A DNA stretch of 64,000 bases from Geomonas diazotrophica (lineage in GTDB: Bacteria; Desulfobacterota; Desulfuromonadia; Geobacterales; Geobacteraceae): the NCBI RefSeq assembly GCF_018919385.1, contig NZ_JAHLMF010000018.1, positions 1-64,000 of the forward strand, given 5' to 3'. Positions 53,914-61,245 of the stretch are shown here, piece by piece. Every line of letters begins with the position of its first letter. Within the stretch, counting starts at the first letter, position 1. The position numbers and the translations under genes are program-made. The notes under the pieces were generated by a model. It was not told where the DNA came from. It made no database searches and was given only the letters and a program-made list of their open reading frames with translations.

Positions 53914-54180
53914 TTACTGGTTGAGAAAACGCGCCTGGAGGGAGCCGGGTCGGGGAAGATGGCCAGGAAGAGGCGCCGTCCGCCCGGCTTCACGCTCCGC
54001 AATAACCGCTTTGCTCCGCAGCATCGATTCGTGGTAAAGTCCGTCCTGCTTGCCCGATTGCGCCAGATACGCCCCTGCAGCGTTTGATCGGTCGCTCAGA
54101 ACGACTCGAAACCCTGTTTTCGGTCCGCCTGCGCATTTTCTCACCCTCTGGTTGACTATGAAACTCCGTTGCCGACATGC
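53914..54180 (-). pseudogene. degenerate copy of the 50.5 kb hypothetical gene
   Basis: LYHESMLRSKAVIAERE here matches IYHESMLGGKLAIAERE of the 50544-50954 gene. The DNA near 54144-54168 (CTCTGGTTGACTATGAAACT) matches the region near 50884-50905, so similarity covers most of the gene. Frameshifts break the rest. It ends right before the alkyltransferase-like gene. Confidence 0.65.
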
Positions 54181-54181
54181 G

Positions 54182-54523
54182 ATGAACTCATCCACCTATA
54201 GAAACATCTATGCTGCCGTCTCCCGGATCCCCCGAGGTCAGGTCGCGACCTACGGGCAGATAGCCCTATTGGCGGGACTGCCCGGACGGGCTCGCCAGGT
54301 GGGCTACGCGCTGAGCGCCCTCAACGATCCGTCGGTCCCCTGGCATCGCGTCATCAACGCCAAGGGAGAGATCAGCCCACGTTCCGGCGGCAGCGAGGCG
54401 GATGAACTGCAGCGCTTGCGGCTGGAGGACGAGGGAATCCGCTTCGACTCCCACGGGCGCATCCCGCTTCACCTCTACCGCTGGCGCCCCCAAGAAGCCT
54501 TCCTTGACACGGTATCGGTATGA
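54182..54523 (+). CDS. alkyltransferase-like protein (Atl)
   Basis: The 113-residue protein matches the DNA-binding half of O6-alkylguanine transferases (IPRGQVATYGQIALLAGLPGRARQVGYAL). The active cysteine position reads PWHRV instead of PCHRV, so it cannot accept an alkyl group. Proteins of this type bind O6-alkylguanine and pass it to nucleotide excision repair. The ATG at 54182 is the family start, though no clear ribosome binding site precedes it. A full Ogt with PCHRV is at 6.7 kb. Confidence 0.88.
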   Translation: MNSSTYRNIYAAVSRIPRGQVATYGQIALLAGLPGRARQVGYALSALNDPSVPWHRVINAKGEISPRSGGSEADELQRLRLEDEGIRFDSHGRIPLHLYRWRPQEAFLDTVSV

Positions 54524-54695
54524 GCGTGGCGCGATAACACGTCTTCCTGACGAACGACCATGAACCCTTTGTAATAACCAATTGACATGAGAAGTAGAAA
54601 AAGATTAAATTAGTCCGCATTGAACTTCCCTTCCCCCCCGACCATCGCTTTGGCATAGACAGCTTGTTCTTATCGGATTTCCCTTGGAGGCTGTT

Positions 54696-55817
54696 GTGGA
54701 CACCTATTTTGCTCCCGCCGAACACGCTACCGAAGAACAGCTCAAAGAAGAAATCGCCAAAGTCGCAACTAACCCGATTATCCACGAACTGCTGAACTCG
54801 ATAGGCGGATTGATAGCGGTACTGGACGAGCACCGACAGGTCGTCGGCCTCAACGTCTCCTTCCTGAAAACCCTCGGCGTCGACGACCCCGGTTCGGTAC
54901 TGGGGCTCCGCCTTGGCGAAGCGCTCGGGTGCATCCACTGCGCTGACGAGCCGCACGGCTGCGGGACTACGCGGCACTGCAGCACCTGCGGGGCCGTTAT
55001 CGCCATGGTTTCCGTGCTGGCCGACGGTAAGCCGGTGGAGGAACTCTGCTCGCTTACCACCCGGAAGGGGGAGGCGGTCGCGGACTACGCGATAATGGTC
55101 CGTGCCAGTGCCTTGAAGCTGGAGGAACAGACCTTCATCCTGCTCTTCCTGCACGACGTAACCCTGGAGCATCTGCGCGCGGCGCTGGAGAGAACCTTCT
55201 TCCATGACATGGGCAACATGTTCACCGGGCTGCTGGGGGCGAGCCAGTACCTGGTCCGGGAAAATCAGTCCGAGCTGGCCGCCATGATCTATCGTGCCGC
55301 CCAGAGACTGTACAAGGAAATGGAGATCCAGAGGTGCCTCTTCAAGAACGATTTCCTCGAGTACCGCCCATCGCACGATGACACGACCGCTGCCGAACTG
55401 CTGGCCGAGCTCAAAGGGATATTCGTCAAGCACGATGCCGCAGCCGACAAGTCGATGCAGCTCCCCGACTCGCTCCCGTCGCTTACCGTGAAGACCGACA
55501 AGTCACTAGCATTGCGGGTGATGTCGAACATGGTCATGAACGCCCTGGAGGCAACGGAGGAGCATGGCGAGGTGAAGCTTTGGTTCGAGCAGGAGCAGGA
55601 CGCCTTGCAATTCTGCGTCTGGAATGAAAAGGCCATCCCGCAGGAGATCCAGTGCCGGATCTTCCAGCGCAGCTTCAGTACCAAGGAAGGGGCGGGCCGC
55701 GGCGTGGGAACCTTCTCCATGCAACTGATCGGCGAGAAGATGCTGGGTGGCAAGGTCAGCTTCTCCTCCTCCACACAGCAGGGAACCCTGTTCAAGTTCC
55801 TGATACCTGCAAGCTGA
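54696..55817 (+). CDS. PAS-domain sensor histidine kinase with cysteine cluster
   Basis: The protein is 373 residues from the GTG at 54696, chosen because GGAGG lies 5 nt upstream. It has an N-terminal PAS domain (about 30-155) carrying C79, C82, C89, C95 and C98 (GCIHC...HGCGTTRHCSTCG). The histidine is H170 in FFHDMGNMFTGLLG. An HATPase domain with NALEA and GRGVGTFSMQLIGEKMLGG follows. No signal peptide or membrane helix is visible, so it is cytoplasmic. No response regulator gene lies next to it. The cysteine cluster could hold a metal or Fe-S centre. Confidence 0.82.
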   Translation: MDTYFAPAEHATEEQLKEEIAKVATNPIIHELLNSIGGLIAVLDEHRQVVGLNVSFLKTLGVDDPGSVLGLRLGEALGCIHCADEPHGCGTTRHCSTCGAVIAMVSVLADGKPVEELCSLTTRKGEAVADYAIMVRASALKLEEQTFILLFLHDVTLEHLRAALERTFFHDMGNMFTGLLGASQYLVRENQSELAAMIYRAAQRLYKEMEIQRCLFKNDFLEYRPSHDDTTAAELLAELKGIFVKHDAAADKSMQLPDSLPSLTVKTDKSLALRVMSNMVMNALEATEEHGEVKLWFEQEQDALQFCVWNEKAIPQEIQCRIFQRSFSTKEGAGRGVGTFSMQLIGEKMLGGKVSFSSSTQQGTLFKFLIPAS

Positions 55818-55957
55818 CCGAACGTCCCCCCTTCAAACCGCCGAGAATCCCCTAATCGTGCCTGATTCGGGCCTTATTGCCGCTCCTGATAGCAAAGCAA
55901 TGATCGAGTGCTATAGTCATAGCTGTGATTATTTCGCTATCAAGGGAGGAGAGGCGT

Positions 55958-56512
55958 ATGAGTCAGTATCAGATAGCCGTTATCGTGGGGAGCCTGCGCC
56001 GCGATTCGATCAACCGCAAGCTGGCCAACGCGCTGGTAAAGCTCGGGCCTGCCGACTTCTCTTTCAAGATGCTGGAGATAGGAGACCTGCCGCTTTACAA
56101 CCAGGACGAGGATGACAACCAGGCACAGTCGGTCGTGCGCCTGAAAAGCGAGGTCAAGGCGGCAACGGGGCTCATCTTCGTCACGCCCGAGTACAACCGT
56201 TCCATGCCCGGGGTGCTCAAGAATGCCCTCGACAATGCCTCGCGCCCCTACGGCACCAGCGCCTGGGCCGGGAAACCCGCCGGGGTCCTCGGGGCTTCCA
56301 TCGGGCAGATCGGCACCGCACTGGCCCAGCAGCACCTGCGCAACACCCTGGCCTACCTCGACGTCCCGACCATGGGGCAGCCGGAGGTCTTCATCCAGGT
56401 CAAGGAAGGCTTCTTCGATGCGGCAGGCGCCATCACCAGTCCCGAAACGATCAAATTCCTGCAGGGGTGGATGGACCGCTACGTTCAGTGGGTGAAGCGC
56501 CACGCCGAATGA
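55958..56512 (+). CDS. NADPH-dependent FMN reductase
   Basis: The 184-residue flavodoxin-like protein begins MSQYQIAVIVGSLRRDSINR (FMN phosphate loop) and has TPEYNRSMPGVLKNALD, the family signature of chromate/quinone reductases such as ChrR. It probably reduces quinones, chromate or other oxidants with NADPH. GGAGG upstream of the ATG at 55958 sets the start. A bidirectional terminator follows. Confidence 0.9.
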   Translation: MSQYQIAVIVGSLRRDSINRKLANALVKLGPADFSFKMLEIGDLPLYNQDEDDNQAQSVVRLKSEVKAATGLIFVTPEYNRSMPGVLKNALDNASRPYGTSAWAGKPAGVLGASIGQIGTALAQQHLRNTLAYLDVPTMGQPEVFIQVKEGFFDAAGAITSPETIKFLQGWMDRYVQWVKRHAE

Positions 56513-56533
56513 TACCCCGCAGGCAACCTACAC

Positions 56534-56574
56534 AAAAAAAGCCCACCGGCTCAGACCCCGGTGGGCTTTTTCGT
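56534..56574. terminator. bidirectional terminator
   Basis: GCCCACCGG (56541-56549) pairs with CCGGTGGGC (56558-56566) around an 8-nt loop. An A run precedes and a T run follows, so it can end transcription of the FMN reductase gene (plus) and of the NlpC gene (minus). Confidence 0.88.
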
Positions 56575-56593
56575 CAGGCGGCACAGCAGGCCA

Positions 56594-57343
56594 TCAGATG
56601 ATGCGCTTGGCGCCGAGATAACGCGGTCGATAATAGTCGCTGTTCATGTCGGAGATGGTCACCTCCCCTTTCCCGGATGAGGCGTGTATCATCTTGCCGT
56701 CGCCAAGATAGATCCCGACGTGGGACGGGTACTCCGCGTAGGTCTGGAAGAACACCAGGTCCCCCTTGCGCAACTCGCCCGGGGGGACGTCGCTGCCGAC
56801 GTTGATCTGCTCCCGGGCCGTTCGCGGCAGGTCGATCTGGTTGGCGTGGAATACCTGCTGCACGAAGCTCGAGCAGTCGATACCGTCCGCCCCCTCGCCG
56901 CCGAACCGGTAAGGGGTGCCAAGGTACTGCGCCGCGGTTTCCTCGATCTGCTCTACCTCGGCTGCCGCCGCGGGCCTCATGGGTGGAAGGGGTGCGGGCA
57001 CCGGTTCGCCCTCCACCTCTGCCGTCTCCAGGGCCGCGGTTCCGCGGTAGGCGGTGGGGAGTCCAAGCCCGAATTCGAGGGCGCCGGGCAACGACTGCGT
57101 CGACTGGAAGGAAGAGGCGTTGGAACCGGAGCCGGAAACGGACAGGGCCAGGGTGCTTTGCATCATCTGGATCCGAAGCATTTCGGCTGCAACCTGGGGA
57201 GAAACCGCCTCCCTGCCGGCCGCTGCACTGACTGACTGCAGCAGCGACTCGAACCCTGAGGATGCGGCAGGGATCTTCTTTTCCACGCACGCGTCACGGA
57301 GCGACGCCAAGGTGGATGTTACCTGCAAAGGATTTATGGTCAT
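56594..57343 (-). CDS. NlpC/P60-family peptidoglycan hydrolase
   Basis: The 249-residue protein carries an NlpC/P60 domain from about 132. Its triad is Cys157 (GIDCSSF), His208 (HVGIYLG) and His220 (MIHASS). Members cut gamma-D-Glu-diamino acid bonds in peptide stems. The N-terminal 130 residues are helical at first and then low complexity (A, P, S, G). No classical signal peptide is visible, unlike most cell-wall NlpC proteins. It may be exported by another route or the N-terminal part may be a binding domain. It has no obvious operon partner. Confidence 0.85.
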   Translation of the reverse strand: MTINPLQVTSTLASLRDACVEKKIPAASSGFESLLQSVSAAAGREAVSPQVAAEMLRIQMMQSTLALSVSGSGSNASSFQSTQSLPGALEFGLGLPTAYRGTAALETAEVEGEPVPAPLPPMRPAAAAEVEQIEETAAQYLGTPYRFGGEGADGIDCSSFVQQVFHANQIDLPRTAREQINVGSDVPPGELRKGDLVFFQTYAEYPSHVGIYLGDGKMIHASSGKGEVTISDMNSDYYRPRYLGAKRII

Positions 57344-57591
57344 TTTCTCACTCGGTTCGGTGGTGTAGCCCCGGCAGATAGGGGTGCCGCAGCTGGCGCG
57401 TTTTTGACGCGAGTCAACGCTCCGTCACTGCCGTTGCCCCCCAAGCGCGGAGCAGCGCCGGTTTTGGCGGCATTTTCAGCGAAGATGGAACGGCCGTGGT
57501 GTGACTTGCAATTAGGCAGCCAAGATGGAAAGGGTGACACGCTGGAAGGGAGATGGATGCAGAGGCTTGGCTGATGACGGGAGGTGAAGGT

Positions 57592-57798
57592 TCAGTCGCC
57601 GAAGGCTTCGCTGTCGGAAATCTCTGACGACTCCCGCGAAGTCTTCACCACCGTGCCGCGGTAAAGGATGTATTGTCTTTGACAAGCGCAGGAATAGGAC
57701 AGCCTGACGCTCCAGTGGGCCTGCACGTAACCGGGGTATTCGTTACGCAAGCCGCACTCACAGGTAAACCCGTTCTTGTCGTGCTCTATATTCGCCAT
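57592..57798 (-). CDS. small cysteine-pair protein, zinc-ribbon-like
   Basis: The 68-residue protein has two CxC pairs, FTCECG and YSCACQ, separated by about 22 residues. That layout suggests a small zinc ribbon. The family is not recognised. The ATG at 57798 follows a GGGGGA. Ends with an acidic, serine-rich tail. Isolated gene on the minus strand. Confidence 0.55.
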   Translation of the reverse strand: MANIEHDKNGFTCECGLRNEYPGYVQAHWSVRLSYSCACQRQYILYRGTVVKTSRESSEISDSEAFGD

Positions 57799-58156
57799 GA
57801 AGTCCCCCTGCCCTGCCACAACAAAATAATGAAGATTCCAGCTTCAAATCCAGTTCGCAGGTTTTTCTCCGTTATATCAACTATCTTAGCACGAAGAACC
57901 TGCCGTCGGCCCCATTAAAACGGCCGCCGTTTTTTCTGTATACGATTCTATGCAGCTTCACATGAAAGTCAACTTCCCCGTACGAGCGAATTGCAAATCG
58001 TCCCTTTGCTATTTATCGGGAGGCCGTCACCCAGAGTGACGCCGGCAGGTTGCTCTCAGTCAAATGCCGGTTGCTTTACCCCCCCGTAATAGTGTAATGT
58101 ATTCAACGTCATAGACATAGCGACCGGTCCACCCCGGCCGCCCTCTCATACAGATC

Positions 58157-58241
58157 GATACACGATAATACTAAACCACCCGCGAGGGTGGGACGGAAAG
58201 CCCATTGGGTCTCACGAAGACAGCCGGGTTGCCGAAATATC
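58157..58241 (+). ncRNA. GEMM-I riboswitch aptamer, 3',3'-cGAMP-type candidate
   Basis: The segment has GATACACGATAATACTAAAC at 58157-58176, a hairpin CCACC-CGCGA-GGGTGG, then GACGGAAAGCC, a second hairpin around GGGTCTCACGAAGAC, and AGCCGGGTTGCCG before closing TATC. These are the GEMM-I elements, with GACGGAAAGCC and AGCCGGGTTGCCG diagnostic. From memory it closely resembles the Geobacter aptamers shown to bind 3',3'-cGAMP rather than c-di-GMP (GEMM-Ib). Ligand specificity is inferred by that resemblance. Confidence 0.88.
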
Positions 58242-58265
58242 ATATTAGGCAACGCGGCTTTTCTT
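58222..58265 (+). terminator. riboswitch expression platform (overlapping terminator)
   Basis: AGCCGGGTTGCC (58222-58233), the 3' part of the aptamer, can pair with GGCAACGCGGCT (58248-58259), followed by TTTTCTT. Aptamer closing and terminator therefore exclude each other, which fits a switch turned on by ligand. Confidence 0.82.
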
Positions 58266-58299
58266 GTTCGGTAACCGAGTAGCGGATACTGGAGGTCTC

Positions 58300-60579
58300 A
58301 TGCTGGCACTCGATAGCACCATCGGCTGTATCGAAGTATCCGAATCAGAAGTCGTCGATATCTACCGCTCTTCCCCCATCACCCGGAGCTCCGACAAACG
58401 CTCCGAGACCATGGAAGCCTACCTCTGCGCGATCAGAAGGAAGACCCTGGTGAAGGTGTACCTCTCGCTGGTGGTGAACGACCACAGGATCTACGTCTAC
58501 ACCACCCCCGGCAAGGGCAGGAGCGAGCAGGAGTATCCCAGGGAAGTCGAGAAAGCCCTCAGCTACGCCAGGGCCATGGGTTTCGCGCCGGAGCGGGTCG
58601 ATCTCAGCTACAGCCCGGCAATGCGCGAGGTGGTGGTACGCAACACCAAGGTCCTGCGCCTTCCCGGAACCAAGGGGACCGGCAACCTGAAGCACGGTCT
58701 CGCCGGCGCCCCGGTCCTCCCCATCCTTCACAAGAGCGAGCTCGAGGCTCCTGAAGCGCCTGCCGCAATCACATCTCCCGTTGCCGTTCCCGTCCCTATT
58801 CCCGTCCCTATTCCCGTCCATGTTTCCGCCATCGCTCCGTCCACTCCTCCGACTGCCGCTCCCTCCAAAGCTCCGACTGATGCCCCGGTCGGCTCTCCGG
58901 CCGCCGCTCGTGCGGCTGAAGGAACCGAAACTGCGGAGCTCGGGATCGCCCTGGCGCGGTTGCAACACGAGCAGCGGACCCTGGCGACGGAGCGGGATGT
59001 CCTGACGAAGCAGCTGCAACAGCTCGCGGCGCAACAGAGCGAGGCGGCAAACCAACTTGCGGCCGCGCGGAAGAGCTTGGAGGAACTTGCCGGGGAAAGG
59101 GACGCGCTCCTTTCCCGGCAGCGGCAGGCCGACGAGCTCATGGCGGCAAAAGACACCGAGATCTCTGAACTGCAGAAGCAGGCCGACGGCTTTGCCCTGG
59201 AGCTGGAGACAGCGGCGAACCGAAACGCCGAAATATCGCGCGAGCGCGACGCGATGGTGGAAAATCTTGCCCAAGCCCGGCAGGACATCGCCAAGCTCTG
59301 CGCCGAACGTGACGCGGCGTTGGCAGGCGTGGGATCGGTGACGCAGCAACACCGGGAAGCGGCGACCCAACTCGACGAGACCAGGCAGGAACTCGGGAGG
59401 ACCTCCGACGAGGCCGCGCGGGCCCTGCAGCGGATCGAGGCACTGGAAGCGTCCGTAAGAAAGCAGGAAGGGGAGCTGGCTTCCCTGCGGAAGGAACTGG
59501 CAGGCGTGATGTCGGAAAGGGATGCGGCACTGCAGCGGCTTGCTTCTGAGGACGGTTCGAAGGGGAGTGCAGAGGCCGACCTGGAACGGCTGCGCCAGGA
59601 ACTGGAGCGCGCCGGCGACGAAAGGGACGCGGCCCTGGCGCGGTTGGCCGCCAGCGAAGAGCTGCAGCTGTCCGCAGCCGATGGCGAGTCGGCGCGGTTG
59701 CGACAGGAGCTTGAGCGGATGGGGGCCGAAAGGGATGCAGCCCTGCAGCGAGTCGCCGTGTTGGAAGAGGGGCAGGAGGCTGCACGGGTCGAAAAGTCGG
59801 GGCACGAACCGGAATGGATGCGTGCCCGGCAGTCCCCCCCCGAACCAATGGAGGAGACCACGTCGGCGCCCCCCCCGGGGCGCGGTGATGAGCCCGCCAG
59901 GCCCCGCCAGGGCGAGGAACTCTTCACGGGCCGGATCCTGCCGGGACTCCAGGATGCCTTGGAGCCGCTTCCGGCGTTCACGGAAAGCACTCTCCCTCCG
60001 TTCGCCGACTTGCAGGCGCCGCCTCTCCTCGGTCATCCGTGGGACACGGCGGCAGACGCTGACGAGATCCCCGCGGCTACCGAAACGGCGGGAGACTACT
60101 CCTTCGGAGGACAGGAAACCTCGTTCGTTCCCCTGGGGGAGCTGCAGGACGGCTTCTTCTCGGCGGGCGACGATGCGGCGCCGGTCCGCTTCCTGCTGGA
60201 AACCGGCCTCGACGCCATCGAATGCCCGGCCGCAGAAAACGTCCTGGAACTGCACCAGTCCATCAACAACGCCTACCTCTCGCCGGAGGGAACGGGAGGC
60301 CAGGAAAGCTGCCAGGGGTACATCTGCTGTCTGAGCAAAGGGGAGGGGAAACGGGTTTTCGCCGCCATCTACGGCACGAAGAGCCACCGGACCAGGGTCT
60401 ACCTGCCGGAGAGTCAGCCCCAGGACGACGATTCCTACGCCAGGACGGTACGCGGTGCCATAAGCTTCGCTGAGGAGGTAGGGCTGATGATGGAGCGGGT
60501 TCCGCTCGAGGCGACCGGACCGAAACGACGGGATCGCCTCAAGCGGTGCCCGGCCTTGAGGTTAGCCGAAACGAAATGA
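58300..60579 (+). CDS. coiled-coil protein with two related terminal domains, riboswitch-controlled
   Basis: The protein is 759 residues from the ATG at 58300 (GGAGG directly upstream). Residues about 1-125 form an alpha/beta domain (GCIEVSESEVVDIYRSSP, YLCAIRRKTLVKVYLSLVV, YAREVEKALSYARAMGF-like helix). A proline/alanine linker (about 150-205) and a long heptad coiled coil (about 213-497; RDAALQRL-like units) follow, then an acidic linker. Residues about 630-755 repeat the first domain (LDAIECPAAENVLELHQ, YICCLSKGEGKRVFAAIYG, SYARTVRGAISFAEEVGLMMERV). There is no signal peptide or membrane helix. Not recognised as a named family. The riboswitch is its only visible controller. Confidence 0.85.
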   Translation: MLALDSTIGCIEVSESEVVDIYRSSPITRSSDKRSETMEAYLCAIRRKTLVKVYLSLVVNDHRIYVYTTPGKGRSEQEYPREVEKALSYARAMGFAPERVDLSYSPAMREVVVRNTKVLRLPGTKGTGNLKHGLAGAPVLPILHKSELEAPEAPAAITSPVAVPVPIPVPIPVHVSAIAPSTPPTAAPSKAPTDAPVGSPAAARAAEGTETAELGIALARLQHEQRTLATERDVLTKQLQQLAAQQSEAANQLAAARKSLEELAGERDALLSRQRQADELMAAKDTEISELQKQADGFALELETAANRNAEISRERDAMVENLAQARQDIAKLCAERDAALAGVGSVTQQHREAATQLDETRQELGRTSDEAARALQRIEALEASVRKQEGELASLRKELAGVMSERDAALQRLASEDGSKGSAEADLERLRQELERAGDERDAALARLAASEELQLSAADGESARLRQELERMGAERDAALQRVAVLEEGQEAARVEKSGHEPEWMRARQSPPEPMEETTSAPPPGRGDEPARPRQGEELFTGRILPGLQDALEPLPAFTESTLPPFADLQAPPLLGHPWDTAADADEIPAATETAGDYSFGGQETSFVPLGELQDGFFSAGDDAAPVRFLLETGLDAIECPAAENVLELHQSINNAYLSPEGTGGQESCQGYICCLSKGEGKRVFAAIYGTKSHRTRVYLPESQPQDDDSYARTVRGAISFAEEVGLMMERVPLEATGPKRRDRLKRCPALRLAETK

Positions 60580-60586
60580 CGCGGCT

Positions 60587-60802
60587 TCAAGCCTGCTGCT
60601 TTCTCTTGAAAAGGAAGTCGCTCCACCTCTCCCCTGCCCTGGTGAGAGGCTGCTGCGACTTCCGTATCGGGTCACGCCCGATCTGTACCCACCCGGAAGA
60701 CCTCTGAAAGGCGATGATCTTCTTTTCCCGGATCAGGTAATCAAGCATATATGAAGGGACCTTCTTCTCTTCCCCGTTGTGAAAAATCACCGTGACGCCC
60801 AT
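60587..60802 (-). CDS. small conserved-looking hypothetical protein
   Basis: The 71-residue protein begins MGVTVIFHNGEEKKVPSYML and has DYLIREKKIIAFQRSSGWVQ, a compact basic alpha/beta fold, with a basic tail. No function is known to me. The ATG at 60802 has CGGAG 6 nt upstream; a GTG at 60862 would start inside the purine-rich region with no spacing. It converges with the riboswitch-controlled gene, ending 7 bp after its stop codon. Confidence 0.6.
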   Translation of the reverse strand: MGVTVIFHNGEEKKVPSYMLDYLIREKKIIAFQRSSGWVQIGRDPIRKSQQPLTRAGERWSDFLFKRKQQA

Positions 60803-61245
60803 GCGGTTCTCCGTTTGGTAGTACTCCCCTTTCTGACCTGAATCGTCGAATTCGACACCCACCCCCTTTCTTCATAAATCATGCCAGCCACCTAAAGCAT
60901 TCTATCCCACGGGCCCCACCGATTCAAGGGCTTATTGGCGGGAGAGAGCGCCGGTAGCGCCGCAGGCGACCCGCTCGCGGCGTGCCCGTCACCGTCCCCT
61001 GTGCCCGAGCAAGAACCGTCGTCAAAAAACGCGTAGCGCCCTTGCTATTTCATGAACAACTGCTAAGTTTCTACCTTGTGTTTGAAATCTTTAATAATAA
61101 TCAGGAGGTGTTCACATGATTGTGACGGACTACGACAGCTCATAAATCGCGCCGACCCCGAAGTCCCCTGTAGGGCATATCTGCCGTGGCTTCATTCCGG
61201 ATCCAGAAGCAGCCTTCATGCGACAACCAGAGACAAGGAGGATTT
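60803..61245. promoter_or_regulatory. leader region of the decaheme cytochrome gene, with a small ORF
   Basis: 443 bp without a full gene. It contains a nine-codon ORF at 61116-61145, AT-rich promoter-like DNA around 61060-61100 and a possible promoter that cannot be fixed. No riboswitch motif like the one at 58.2 kb is seen here. Confidence 0.5.
61116..61145 (+). CDS. putative nine-residue leader peptide
   Basis: AGGAGG (61103-61108) lies 7 nt before ATG at 61116, and the frame MIVTDYDSS ends at TAA 61143-61145, about 100 bp upstream of the cytochrome start. It has a better ribosome binding site than chance would give. No run of a single amino acid suggests classical attenuation. Confidence 0.4.
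   Translation: MIVTDYDSS

Noticed and set aside
58157-58241. Assigning the GEMM aptamer firmly to c-di-GMP
   Set aside because: Sequence resembles the Geobacter 3',3'-cGAMP aptamers more closely, but ligand choice rests on few bases and has not been tested.
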